Positions 52,024 to 60,705 of a stretch of 64,000 nt of DNA are shown one piece after another. Every line of letters begins with the position of its first letter. Positions within the stretch are counted from its first letter, which is position 1. Origin of the DNA: JAPYTK01 sp964401935 (GTDB taxonomy: Bacteria; Myxococcota_A; Polyangia; Polyangiales; Polyangiaceae); contig CAYOAL010000034.1 in NCBI GenBank assembly GCA_964401935.1, forward strand, positions 1-64,000, read 5' to 3'. The notes below the pieces were generated by a model. The model worked only from the letters and a program-made list of their open reading frames with translations. It was not told the DNA's origin and ran no database searches. A program made the translations under genes and the position numbers.

Positions 52024-54231
52024 TCAGTCCGCGGCCGAGTCGTCGGTGGGCGGGCCGCTCAAGATCTCCGGATCGATCTGGATGGCGGTCACCGACTGCC
52101 TCAGCGCCTGGGCCACCTCGGCCTCGGTGCGCCGAGCCCCGTGGCGCAGCGACATCGGCGCCTCGCCGGCGGCGTAGGCCTTGAGGTGCGGCCACAGCTT
52201 CACGCGCACCTGCTCCGGAACCACGTTCTCGAGGTACTCGTAGCTCGTCCCGCGCAGGTTGGGGTCTTCGCTCCGCAGGCCGCTCAGCGCCACCGTCAGC
52301 GGCTCGGGATCGAGCGCGAGACCCATGAGCGCGAACACCCGCGAGAGCGACACCCGCGCCGCGGAGAGCTCGCCCTGCACGGCCATGAACACGTGCTCGC
52401 GTGACGGCCGGAGCGATGGGTCCTTGTCGACCAGCTCACGCAGCGCGCGCACACAGCGGTCGCGCACGGGCTGGGCGCCGCGGGTAATTCCCTCGAACAG
52501 ACCGGCCGCCGCCACCCGGTTCGGCACCGTCGCGATGATGTCGGGGAGCCGGCGCCGCACCACCTCCGGCTGCTCGTCGGCGACGAGGGCGTCGATCAGG
52601 GCACCGAGAGCGCGCGGCGCGAGCTGTCGCAGCGCTCGCCGCGCCGCGCGCGCGAAAGAATCATCGCCGAGCAGCGGCAGCACGAAACCAACGAGCGCCG
52701 GCTCGAGGGGGCCGCGCAGCGCCCGCCGCACCCGCTCCGCGTCGCCCGAGGCGAGCGCGTCGGCGAGTCGCAGCACGTTGGGATCGATCGGCGCAGGGGG
52801 CTCCGCCTCCGTCGACGACGACGGCGTCGTGTGGGCCCCGGGGTCGTCGTGGCTGGAGTGGCCGGAGTGGCTGGGGTCGGACGACTGGCTGGCCCGGAGC
52901 TGCTCGATCTGCGCGAGCAACTGCTCGCGGTTGATGGCCATGGTGGTGTCGGCCAGCGTGCGCCGCGTGGTCGCGTCGAGCACCTCCTCGGCCTCGAGCT
53001 TGACGCGCCCGTCGAGCAAGCTCGAGGCGAGCTCGTCGACGTATCCGCGGTGGAGCCGCAGCGCCACCCACAACGAAGCGGCGCAGGCGACCGCCGCCGC
53101 GATGAGCGCGATCCACGTGGCGTGGGTCGGCGCGAAGAACACCAAGCCCAGCACCAGCCCGCTCCCGAGGGCGTCTCCGATGCGCTTGAAGCCGACGTCG
53201 ATCACCGTCTTGGTGGGGCGCTTGCGCTCGGGGGTGAGCGGCGTGAACAACAGCTCGTAGCCGGACCGGAAGAGCGAGTTGGAGAGCACCTCCTCGGTGG
53301 CGCGCACCAGAATCACCGACCATAGACGCGTGACCGCGGCGCCGAGCACGGCCCCCAACATCACCGCCCCCGGGAGCAGCGCGATGGTGCCGCCGATGCC
53401 GAGCCGCATCAGCGATCGTCGGCTCAGCGCGGCCTGCGCCACGAACGTCACCAGGCCGGTCGCGGTGTAGAACACGGCGAACACCGTCATCAGCGACTCG
53501 CGCTCGGTGAACACCGCGTCGGCCTCCGCCTTGAAGGCGTAGTCGAGCACGCCAGAGACGAGCGCGGTGAGGATGGCGAGCACGCTCAGCATCTTGAGGT
53601 AGGGCGCCTCGGCCAGGAACTTCATCCCTGTCCACACGCCCCCGTCGCTCGGCTCGTTGGAGCCAACACCGCCGCCCACGCGCCACACCATCAGCGCCGA
53701 CATCGCGCTCATCCCCGCGAGCACGAGCAACATGACACGCGCGTCGGCCCAAGCCGCCACCCGCTCGGCCACCAAGCCGCCGATGAGGCCCCCCGAGGTC
53801 GCGCCGGCGGTGATGCGTCCAATCACCTTCTTGGCCGAGTGCGGATCGAAGCGCTCGCTCACCACCGACCAGAAGCCGCTGACGAGGAGCGCGCCAAACA
53901 CCGCCACGTGCAGGTAGATCACGCCCGCCGCCAGCTTCGGCTGGGTGTTGGTGAGGAAGTACTCCACCACGAAGCCCACCCCGCTGAGCACGCTCAGCGC
54001 CGGCACGACACGCACCGGCCCGAGCTTGGCCATGCCGTGGGCCATCGCCACCACCGCGACCGGGGAGAGGAGCGACGACGCCAGCATCGCCTTGGGCAGC
54101 TGCGCGGCGTCGAACACGTCCAGAAACAGCGCGTCACGCGCCGCCTTGCTCCCCACCTGGGCGGCGATCATCAACGCGGCTGCCAAGGTCGCCGACCACG
54201 CAGCCGAACGCGTCCCCGGCTCCACGGGCAC
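52024..54231 (-). CDS. Npt-like nucleotide transporter fused to HEAT-like repeats
   Basis: A 735-residue fusion. The first about 400 residues hold 10-12 helices with features of the ATP/ADP translocase (Npt1/Npt2, TC 2.A.12) clan: 'VFGALLVSGFWSVVSERFDPHSAKKVIGRITAGATSGGLIGG' is the characteristic helix-loop pattern, and TMxAxxVGxKAARDALFL opens the protein. A cytosolic C-terminal half (about 430-735) is helical with repeating 'ARRALRQLAPRALGALIDALVADEQPEVVRRRLPDI' units like HEAT repeats. Start set at GTG 54231, with AGGG 9 nt upstream; GTG 54282 would place it in the promoter region of the divergent GntR gene. Substrate not established; true Npt proteins exchange ATP and ADP. Confidence 0.75.
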   Translation of the reverse strand: MPVEPGTRSAAWSATLAAALMIAAQVGSKAARDALFLDVFDAAQLPKAMLASSLLSPVAVVAMAHGMAKLGPVRVVPALSVLSGVGFVVEYFLTNTQPKLAAGVIYLHVAVFGALLVSGFWSVVSERFDPHSAKKVIGRITAGATSGGLIGGLVAERVAAWADARVMLLVLAGMSAMSALMVWRVGGGVGSNEPSDGGVWTGMKFLAEAPYLKMLSVLAILTALVSGVLDYAFKAEADAVFTERESLMTVFAVFYTATGLVTFVAQAALSRRSLMRLGIGGTIALLPGAVMLGAVLGAAVTRLWSVILVRATEEVLSNSLFRSGYELLFTPLTPERKRPTKTVIDVGFKRIGDALGSGLVLGLVFFAPTHATWIALIAAAVACAASLWVALRLHRGYVDELASSLLDGRVKLEAEEVLDATTRRTLADTTMAINREQLLAQIEQLRASQSSDPSHSGHSSHDDPGAHTTPSSSTEAEPPAPIDPNVLRLADALASGDAERVRRALRGPLEPALVGFVLPLLGDDSFARAARRALRQLAPRALGALIDALVADEQPEVVRRRLPDIIATVPNRVAAAGLFEGITRGAQPVRDRCVRALRELVDKDPSLRPSREHVFMAVQGELSAARVSLSRVFALMGLALDPEPLTVALSGLRSEDPNLRGTSYEYLENVVPEQVRVKLWPHLKAYAAGEAPMSLRHGARRTEAEVAQALRQSVTAIQIDPEILSGPPTDDSAAD

Positions 54232-54292
54232 CGTTATACACCCTATGTCTTTGAAATAAGACAATGGTGCTTCAAACCACACACGCTGGGCG

Positions 54293-54328
54293 TTGACAGA
54301 TTAGTCTGACTAATCTATCAGACTAATC
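54293..54328 (+). promoter_or_regulatory. GntR promoter with operator filling the -35/-10 spacer
   Basis: A TTGACA -35 (54293-54298) and TATCAG -10 (54316-54321) are 17 bp apart, and the spacer is exactly the perfect palindrome GATTAGTC-T-GACTAATC (54299-54315). A second half-site GACTAATC lies at 54321-54328, overlapping the -10. Start of transcription is predicted near 54328, at the GTG start codon itself, so the mRNA is probably leaderless. The GntR protein encoded next is the obvious candidate ligand (autorepression). Confidence 0.75.
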
Positions 54329-55069
54329 GTGCTGAACCCCACCGGAGAGGTCCACCGGATCGCCGACACCCTGGTCCGTCGCATCCTCGAGGGGACCTAC
54401 CCGGCTGGGCTCCGCCTCCCCGCCGAGGCGGCCCTCGCCGAGGAGCTCGCCTGTGGGCGCAGCACCATCCGCGAGGCGTTGCGCCACCTCGCCGATCTCG
54501 GCCTCATCCGCAGCCGCCGCGGCTCGGGAGCGCTGGTGCTCGACTACCGACGTGAGGGAACGCCCGCCCTGCTCCCCGCCTACGTGAGGGTGGGCGCGTT
54601 CGAGGGCTCCCCGGCGGCGATGGCCCGCGAGATGCTGCGCCTACGCACGCTCATGGCCACCGAGGCGGCGCGCCTCGCGGCCCGCTACGCGAGCACCGAC
54701 AAGCTCGAGCCGGCCCGCAAGCGCTTGGCCGCGAGCCAGGCCCTCGAGTCCGACCCCGCCGCGCACGCCCTCAACGAGCTCGAGCTATTTCGTGAGCTGG
54801 TGGTGGCGAGCGGCATGTGGCCTGCGGCGTGGATGGTGAACGCGTTCTGGGGGCCGCTGCGCGAGATGAACGCGCTCTTCGCGCCGGCGGTAGGACCGGT
54901 GAAGCCCGCCTTCTTCGCCACCATGACCGAGCTCTTCGAGCGGATCGAAGCCCACGACGAGGCGGGCTGCGTCGCCCTCCTCGGCACCTGGTTCGAGACG
55001 GTCGACGCCGAGCTCGTGCGCATCATCGAGCGAGCCCTCGCCCCGAGTCACGACCACCGCCCCCAGTGA
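54329..55069 (+). CDS. GntR/FadR-family transcriptional regulator
   Basis: A 246-residue regulator. The winged helix (about 5-75) contains LPAEAALAEELACGRSTIREALRHLADLGLI, and residues 95-240 form an FCD-type (FadR C-terminal) effector domain rich in Leu and Glu ('MATEAARLAARYA', 'ELFERIEAHDEAG'). It starts GTG 54329 immediately after the operator. It is divergent from the Npt-HEAT gene and 52 bp upstream of the GMC oxidoreductase pair, so it may control one or both; FCD ligands are often carboxylates or fatty acyl groups. Confidence 0.88.
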   Translation: MLNPTGEVHRIADTLVRRILEGTYPAGLRLPAEAALAEELACGRSTIREALRHLADLGLIRSRRGSGALVLDYRREGTPALLPAYVRVGAFEGSPAAMAREMLRLRTLMATEAARLAARYASTDKLEPARKRLAASQALESDPAAHALNELELFRELVVASGMWPAAWMVNAFWGPLREMNALFAPAVGPVKPAFFATMTELFERIEAHDEAGCVALLGTWFETVDAELVRIIERALAPSHDHRPQ

Positions 55070-55121
55070 CGCGTCACGCTAGCCGCCCCCTCCGCGACCC
55101 CTTCCCACAGGACAGCACGAC

Positions 55122-55619
55122 ATGAGCCCAACCATCCTCTCGCTCGATCCGCGCGAACAAGCCCTCATCGGCGCCGTCGCCGACGCATTCTTCCCCCCCG
55201 GCGGCCCCATCCCGGTGTCGGGGACGGAAGCTGGAATCGTGCCGTATTTCGATCGTTATCTCGAGCGGAGTGGCGCGCGCACCGCGTTCCTGATGCGGCT
55301 GTTGATCCTCTTTACGGATCTCAGCCCGATCGCGTTCGGGCGCCAGCGCAAGCGCTTCACCCAGCTCGAGCGCAGCGAACAGATCCAGCACCTGTTCGAG
55401 GCGTCCACGAGCCGCATCTACTTCCGACGGGTGAGCTTCGTGTCCCTGCGGGCGCTGATGACGATGGCCTATCTCGGCAACGAGCGCGTCGCCGAGCACC
55501 TGAACATGCGCCACGACGCCGACCCCTTCGGCCTGGGCGACGGCGACGACGACGCGCTCTCGCAGTCTGGGTCAAGAGCCCGAGCAGACGCTCCTCACGC
55601 CGACTCGGAGGTGGCGTGA
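55122..55619 (+). CDS. Small subunit-like partner of GMC oxidoreductase
   Basis: A 165-residue protein. SLDPREQALIGAVADAFFPPGGP near the start is the typical opening of the gluconate 2-dehydrogenase subunit 3 family, which pairs with FAD-dependent GMC dehydrogenases. No Tat motif or signal peptide is visible, unlike many gluconate 2-dehydrogenase subunit 3 proteins, so this pair is probably cytosolic. The stop TGA (55617-55619) touches the start of the next gene at 55619. Confidence 0.75.
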   Translation: MSPTILSLDPREQALIGAVADAFFPPGGPIPVSGTEAGIVPYFDRYLERSGARTAFLMRLLILFTDLSPIAFGRQRKRFTQLERSEQIQHLFEASTSRIYFRRVSFVSLRALMTMAYLGNERVAEHLNMRHDADPFGLGDGDDDALSQSGSRARADAPHADSEVA

Positions 55620-57193
55620 TGGCCCCCCAAGCCACCGAGCCCCTCGCGATGTTGCCCACCGCCCCCGATCCCCACGCAGGGGTGAAGGAGTTCGCAGACT
55701 ATCGCCACGACATCCACGAGCACTGCGACGTCTTGGTCATCGGCTCCGGCCCCGGGGGGGCGGTCGTGGCCAAAGAGCTCGCGGAGGCCGGCCGCGACGT
55801 GATCCTCCTCGAAGAGGGCCCTCCGTTCAACCGCAGCGAGTTCACGCAAGAGGCTGGAGAGGCGATGCAGCGCATGCTGCGCGAGGGCGGGTCACGGGCG
55901 GCGCGAGGCAACCTCGTCACCCCCACCATGCAGGCCATCGCCCTCGGGGGAGGCAGCGTGATCAACTCCGCGATCTGTGCCCGCCCCCCCGCTTGGATCT
56001 TCGACAAGTGGGCCGAGCGCACGGGCATCCGCGAGACCACCCTCGAGAACCTCCTCCCACACTTCGACCGCGTGGAGGCGCAACTCGGGGTCGCCCCCAC
56101 GCCCGAGGAGGTGCAGGGCGCGCGCAACCTCCTCTTCAAGCGCGGCTGTGACGAGCTCGGGATCTCGTCGGAGCCCACGTGGCGCAACGTGCGCGGGTGC
56201 CGAGGCTCGGGCGAGTGTTTCACCGGCTGCCGAAACGGCGCCAAAAAATCGGTCGACGTGTCCTACGTGCCGGCCGCGATGCGCGCCGGGGCTCGGGTGT
56301 ACACCAGCGTGCGGGCCGAGCGCATCGTCGCCGACGGACGTCGCGCGCGCCGCGTGACCGGGCGCATCGTCGAGCCCCTCACCCAAAAGGAGCATGGGCA
56401 CGCCACCTTCGACGCCAAGGTGGTGGTGCTCGCCGCCGGCTGCATGGCCACCCCCGTCATCCTCCTGAAGAGCGGCCTCGCCAACTCGAGCGGGCTCGTC
56501 GGCAAGGATCTGCGCTTTCACCCCGGTCTCGCCATCATGGCCATGTTCCCCGACAAGATCGATCCGTGGAAGGGCGCCACCCAAGGCTACCACTCGCTCC
56601 ACTTCCTCGACGAAGGGCTCAAGTTCGAGGTGCTCTGGTCGCCCCCCGCCGTGCTCGCCACCCGCATGCCGGGGCTCGGTCACGAGTATCAGCGCCACCT
56701 CCTGAAGTATGACCACCTCGCGCCGTTCGACGTGATCTGCGCGGCGGACCACTCCGCGGGCGAGGTGAAGCCCCGCATGGGCAGCTTCGATCCAGACATC
56801 AAGTTTCACTTCGATCAGCGCGACGTCGACATCATGCGCAAGGGCCTCGGCATCCTCTCCGACATCTGCTGGGCGGCTGGCGCGGTGGAGATCTTACCGG
56901 GGCTCCACGGCGTGCCCGAGGTGCTCCGAAGCAAGCGCGACGCGGAGGTCATCCGCCACACCCCACTTCAGGCGAAAGACACCATCGCCGCCAGCAACCA
57001 CGCCTTCTGCACCACCCGCATGTCGGCGGACCCGAAGCGGGGCGTCGTGGACGAGTCGGGCCGCTGCCACGATCTCGACAACGTGTACATCGCCGACACC
57101 GGCATCTTCGCGGCGAGCCCGGGGGTGAACCCGATGCTCCTGTGCATGGCCCTCGCCGATCGCGTGGCCCAGCGCATCGCCAGCGACGCATGA
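55619..57193 (+). CDS. GMC-family FAD oxidoreductase
   Basis: A 524-residue flavoprotein. The FAD-binding Rossmann motif GSGPGGAVVAKELAEAG is at 42-58, the GMC signature GGGSVINSAI at 110-119, and the catalytic pair is His461 (SNHAFCTTRM) and Asn504 (PGVNPM), as in cholesterol and alcohol oxidases. An unusual CRGSGECFTGC stretch (Cys194/200/204) and two further cysteines suggest a metal or iron-sulfur site as in some long-chain alcohol oxidases. It probably oxidises an alcohol or sugar alcohol. ATG 55619 overlaps the preceding stop; a GTG at 55616 is possible. Pairs with the small subunit. Confidence 0.88.
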   Translation: MAPQATEPLAMLPTAPDPHAGVKEFADYRHDIHEHCDVLVIGSGPGGAVVAKELAEAGRDVILLEEGPPFNRSEFTQEAGEAMQRMLREGGSRAARGNLVTPTMQAIALGGGSVINSAICARPPAWIFDKWAERTGIRETTLENLLPHFDRVEAQLGVAPTPEEVQGARNLLFKRGCDELGISSEPTWRNVRGCRGSGECFTGCRNGAKKSVDVSYVPAAMRAGARVYTSVRAERIVADGRRARRVTGRIVEPLTQKEHGHATFDAKVVVLAAGCMATPVILLKSGLANSSGLVGKDLRFHPGLAIMAMFPDKIDPWKGATQGYHSLHFLDEGLKFEVLWSPPAVLATRMPGLGHEYQRHLLKYDHLAPFDVICAADHSAGEVKPRMGSFDPDIKFHFDQRDVDIMRKGLGILSDICWAAGAVEILPGLHGVPEVLRSKRDAEVIRHTPLQAKDTIAASNHAFCTTRMSADPKRGVVDESGRCHDLDNVYIADTGIFAASPGVNPMLLCMALADRVAQRIASDA

Positions 57194-57220
57194 CGCGCGG
57201 CCGCGGTGTAGCATCGCCGC

Positions 57221-58027
57221 GTGCTCCGGCTCGACCCCATCGGCGTCGTCCGCTCGCCGCATCGCGAGCTCCTCGACGCGCCACGCCAACCGTATGCGGC
57301 CCGCGGCGTGCCGGGTCGCATCGAGCTCGTCACCGGCCGTCACCTCGAGGACGCCATCGCCGATCTCGACCGCTGGGAGTACCTCTGGGTGATCTTCTGG
57401 TTCGATCGCGCCGCGCACTACCGGCCCAAGGTGTTGCCGCCGCGCAGCGCCGGTGCGCGACGGGGCGTGTTGGCCACGCGCTCGCCGCACCGCCCCAACC
57501 CCATCGGCTTGAGCGTCGTCCGCCTCGTCGCCGTGCGAGGGCTCACGCTGGACATCGAAGACGTCGACATGGTCGACGGCACCCCCGTGCTCGACATCAA
57601 GCCGTACGTCCCGTGGGCCGACATCGTCGCCACCGAGAGCACCGGTTGGCTCGAGCCCCTCGCCGAGCCGTCGACCGACGCGCCGAACGCCACCGTCCTC
57701 GCCGATCCAGAGCCCGGCTTCGTGGTGCGGTGGAGCCCCCTCGCCGAGGAGCAGCTCCGCTTCCTCGAGCCCCTCGGGCACGGCGCGCTGCGGCGCCAGG
57801 TGGAGCAGCGACTCGCGCTCGGCCCGCAGCCCCACGCCTACCGTCGCATCCGCATCGTCGGCGACGCGCGCGAGCTCGCCGTCAAAGCGTGGCGCGCGCG
57901 CTTCGTCGTGGAGGAGCGGACGCTCGTCGTTCTGCGGCTGCGGACCGGGTACCGGCCCCGTGAGCTCGCGCTGAACGAAGAGCCAGCGCTCGACGCACAC
58001 CGAGCCTTCGTCGCCCGCTTCGGCTGA
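57221..58027 (+). CDS. trmO: tRNA (N6-threonylcarbamoyladenosine37-N6)-methyltransferase TrmO
   Basis: A 268-residue TsaA/TrmO protein that methylates t6A37 of tRNA using S-adenosylmethionine. It begins DPIGVVRSPHRELLDAPRQP and contains the substrate-pocket signature 'RGVLATRSPHRPNPIGLSVVRLV' and DIKPYVPWAD, all diagnostic of the family. A C-terminal extension (about 140-268) is the usual TrmO second domain. GTG 57221. Cytosolic. The next gene is 202 bp downstream. Confidence 0.9.
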   Translation: MLRLDPIGVVRSPHRELLDAPRQPYAARGVPGRIELVTGRHLEDAIADLDRWEYLWVIFWFDRAAHYRPKVLPPRSAGARRGVLATRSPHRPNPIGLSVVRLVAVRGLTLDIEDVDMVDGTPVLDIKPYVPWADIVATESTGWLEPLAEPSTDAPNATVLADPEPGFVVRWSPLAEEQLRFLEPLGHGALRRQVEQRLALGPQPHAYRRIRIVGDARELAVKAWRARFVVEERTLVVLRLRTGYRPRELALNEEPALDAHRAFVARFG

Positions 58028-58069
58028 GCCCGCACCGCGCCACCCCCTCGGGTCGCGCCGCCCCTGGGC

Positions 58070-58110
58070 TGCACCAAATCGGAGCACGCGGGGCGCTCCA
58101 GTCTGGTGCA
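58070..58110. promoter_or_regulatory. 41-bp two-level dyad upstream of a sigma54 promoter
   Basis: Outer arms TGCACCA (58070-58076) and TGGTGCA (58104-58110) and inner arms GGAGC (58081-58085) and GCTCC (58095-58099) are perfect complements and lie symmetrically about one centre. The outer arms match NtrC-type half-sites (TGCACCA/TGGTGCA), although NtrC sites usually have them 3-5 bp apart, not 27. It lies about 40-80 nt upstream of the -24 element, a normal enhancer distance. Candidate enhancer for the sigma54 activator at 59153 or for another regulator. Confidence 0.55.
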
Positions 58111-58149
58111 TGAGCGCGAGCGAGCGCTTCGAGCTCGCATACTTGCGCG

Positions 58150-58165
58150 TGGCACGAGTCTCGCT
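58150..58165 (+). promoter_or_regulatory. sigma54 promoter
   Basis: TGGCACGAGTCTCGCT matches the -24/-12 consensus with the full TGGCAC block, GG and GC separated by exactly 10 nt, and only one mismatch in the TTGCT block (TCGCT). The predicted start is near 58176, giving a 54-nt leader with AAGGAG before the ATG at 58230. Confidence 0.65.
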
Positions 58166-58229
58166 TTGCCGGCAGGAGAGTGGGGCATGAGGTGGGCGCC
58201 CGCGGGCAGCCCACGGAAGGAGCTGGCGT

Positions 58230-59084
58230 ATGAGAATGACGTTCTGGGGAGTCCGAGGCTCGATCGCGACCTCGGGCCTTTCGTTTTCGCGGTTCGGTGG
58301 CAACACCACCTGTCTGGAGATCGAGGCCGACGGTGCGCGCCTCATCATCGACGCGGGCACGGGCATTCGAGGCCTCGGCCAGAAGCTGAGCCAGGAAGCA
58401 CGGGTGATCGGACGGGGCGTCAGGGCCACGGTCCTGTTCACCCACCTGCACTGGGATCACATCCAAGGCTTCCCCTTCTTCGGGCCGGCGTTCGCCCCGA
58501 GCACCGAGCTGTTCCTCCACGGACCGATCGACGAGGACGGTCACTCCACGCTCGAGGACGTGCTGCGCCGACAGATGACCCCACCGACCTTCCCGGTCAC
58601 GCTCGAGCAGATGCCGAGCAGCAAGCACTTCCACACCATCCGGAGCGGTGACGACCTCATGCTCGAGGGCTTCCACGTGCGCACCCGCGCGCTCTGCCAC
58701 CCCCAGGGCTCGCTTGGCTATCGCGTCGAGGCCGGTGGGCGCTCGATGTGCTTCGCCACCGACACCGAGCACCCCGCGGACGGCTCGGTCGACGAGGCGC
58801 TGCTCGATCTCGCGCGCGACGTCGACGTGCTCATCTACGACGCCCAATACACCGAGGCGGAGTACGAGGGACGGAACGGCACCGGGCCTTCGCGCCAAGG
58901 CTGGGGTCACTCCACCTTCGTGGCCGCGGTGCGCGTGGCGCGCGCCACCGGAGCCAAGCGGCTCGTGCTCACCCACCACGATCCCACCCACGACGACACG
59001 ATCATGGAGAAGATCGAACGCGAGGCCCGCTCGCTGTTTCCTGCCTGCCGGGCGGCTCGGGAGTCGATGCCGATCGCGGTATGA
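58230..59084 (+). CDS. Metallo-beta-lactamase-fold hydrolase
   Basis: A 284-residue MBL-fold enzyme with the metal motif THLHWDH (71-77), further conserved His and Asp near 155-180 (CHPQGSLGYRVE, ATDTEHPAD), and the GH..THHDP pattern near 225-252. It resembles the 'GVRGSIATSG' group of phosphodiesterase-type MBL proteins. Cytosolic. Driven by the sigma54 promoter above. It lies 68 bp before the sigma54 activator, probably one transcription unit. Confidence 0.8.
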   Translation: MRMTFWGVRGSIATSGLSFSRFGGNTTCLEIEADGARLIIDAGTGIRGLGQKLSQEARVIGRGVRATVLFTHLHWDHIQGFPFFGPAFAPSTELFLHGPIDEDGHSTLEDVLRRQMTPPTFPVTLEQMPSSKHFHTIRSGDDLMLEGFHVRTRALCHPQGSLGYRVEAGGRSMCFATDTEHPADGSVDEALLDLARDVDVLIYDAQYTEAEYEGRNGTGPSRQGWGHSTFVAAVRVARATGAKRLVLTHHDPTHDDTIMEKIEREARSLFPACRAARESMPIAV

Positions 59085-59152
59085 ACGGCGCGCTCCTCGA
59101 TCGGGCCCGTGGCGACAATCGCGCGTGCCCTGGCAGCGCTCGTCGCACTACG

Positions 59153-60670
59153 ATGGCGGCGCTGATGTCGGCCGGGAGTGACCACGAGAGCGCCATCTTG
59201 CTGGCGGTGGGAGGTGTGCTGCACCGAGAGATCGCGATCGACGATCTGCTCACGAGGCTGGTCGATCACATCGCCCTCGCCCTCGAGGCCGACCGGGGCA
59301 CCATCTACCTGCTCGATCGGGGCAAGGGCGAGCTGTTCAGCAAGGCCGCCCACCTCCCGGAGCTGCCCGAGATCCGGCTGCGTCTCGGCCAGGGCGTCGC
59401 CGGTCACGTGGCCGAGACCGGACGCGTGGTGAACGTGCCCACCACCATCAACGAGGCCCGGTTCTACCAGGGCGTCGACGCACGCACCGGCTATCGCACC
59501 GAGTCGCTCCTCGCCGCGGCGATGCGCGACCGCGGAGGCAGCATCATCGGCGTGGTGCAGCTGCTCAACAAGCGGGGAGGCCCCTTCGACGCCAGCGACG
59601 AGCAGAAGCTCGCCCAGCTCGCGGAGCAGGCCGCCATCGCGATCGAGGCCACGACGATGTACGAGGATCTCGCGCGCGAGCCCGAGAGCCAGCTGAACCC
59701 CCTCCCCCTCACCGGCCAGTTCAACCGCATCATCGGGGAGTCGGAGAAGCTGCGGGCGGCGTGCCGGCTCACCAGCAAGGCCGCGGCCTCCACCGCGACC
59801 GTCCTCATCCGCGGCGAGAGCGGCACCGGCAAGGAGCTGTTCGCGCGCGCCATCCACGTGAACTCGCCGCGCGCCGACGGCCCCTTCATCAAGGTAGACT
59901 GCGCGGCCCTGCCGGAGAGCCTGATCGAGAACGAGCTCTTCGGCCATGAGCGAGGCGCCTACACCGGCGCCGACGCCAAGGCCCACGGCAAGTTCGACGC
60001 AGCCCAGGGTGGCACCATCTTCCTCGACGAGATCGGCGAGCTCCCCCCCACGGTGCAGGGCAAGCTCCTCCGCGTGCTCCAGGATCGCGACTTCTTGCGC
60101 GTGGGGGGCACCGAGGCCATCGCTGCCGACGTGCGGGTGGTGGCCGCCACCAACCGCGATCTCGAGCGGCTCATCGCCGAGGGCCAGTTCCGGAGCGACC
60201 TCTACTTTCGGATCCGAGTGGTCGAGCTCACCCTCCCTCCCCTGCGCGAGCGCGGCGCGAAAGACATCGCCCGCCTCGCCCATCACTTCGCGGCCGCGGC
60301 GGCCAAGCGCCACGGGAGGCCGGTTCCCCCCCTCACGAAGGAGGCCATCGAGCGGCTGTGCCGCTACCGCTGGCCGGGCAACGTGCGCGAGCTCGAGAAC
60401 TGCATGGAGAGCGCGGTGGTGGTGATGGAGTCGACCGAGCTCACGGTGGACGACCTGCCGCTCCCCGAGCGACTCCCCGCCTTCGCCCGCGCCGAGGACA
60501 AGCCCCCCAGCCAAGAAGGAGAGCACATCCTCACCCTCGAGGAGGTGGAGCGCCGACACATCCAGAGCGTGCTCGACAAGGTCGCCGGCAACCAGAGCGC
60601 GGCCGCCAAGCTGCTCGGCATCGGACGCAACACCCTCGCCCGCAAGCTCAAGCGGCTCGACGAAGCGTAG
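59153..60670 (+). CDS. GAF-containing sigma54-dependent activator (NtrC family)
   Basis: A 505-residue enhancer-binding protein. GAF domain at about 25-165, central AAA+ domain with Walker A GESGTGKE (221-228), sigma54-contact loop GAYTGA (268-273; Tyr replaces the usual Phe) and Walker B GGTIFLDEIGEL, then a Fis-type helix-turn-helix (about 466-503). No receiver domain, so its GAF, which often binds cyclic nucleotides, haem or redox signals, probably gates activity. The operon promoter upstream is sigma54 type, which suggests autoactivation of MBL plus activator. ATG 59153; an alternative ATG is at 59165. Confidence 0.9.
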   Translation: MAALMSAGSDHESAILLAVGGVLHREIAIDDLLTRLVDHIALALEADRGTIYLLDRGKGELFSKAAHLPELPEIRLRLGQGVAGHVAETGRVVNVPTTINEARFYQGVDARTGYRTESLLAAAMRDRGGSIIGVVQLLNKRGGPFDASDEQKLAQLAEQAAIAIEATTMYEDLAREPESQLNPLPLTGQFNRIIGESEKLRAACRLTSKAAASTATVLIRGESGTGKELFARAIHVNSPRADGPFIKVDCAALPESLIENELFGHERGAYTGADAKAHGKFDAAQGGTIFLDEIGELPPTVQGKLLRVLQDRDFLRVGGTEAIAADVRVVAATNRDLERLIAEGQFRSDLYFRIRVVELTLPPLRERGAKDIARLAHHFAAAAAKRHGRPVPPLTKEAIERLCRYRWPGNVRELENCMESAVVVMESTELTVDDLPLPERLPAFARAEDKPPSQEGEHILTLEEVERRHIQSVLDKVAGNQSAAAKLLGIGRNTLARKLKRLDEA

Positions 60671-60705
60671 CCGCTGGGCCGCGCACGGGGACCACGCCGC
60701 GACGG

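Noticed and set aside
54233..54264. TTGTCT / TATAAC as promoter of the Npt-HEAT gene
   Set aside because: The spacing is 20 bp, too long for a standard sigma-70 promoter, so it is not listed.
54299..54328. Reading the GACTAATC repeats as a CRISPR or integration site
   Set aside because: Only two half-sites, 13 bp apart, with palindromic form and promoter context; no array, spacers or integrase gene.
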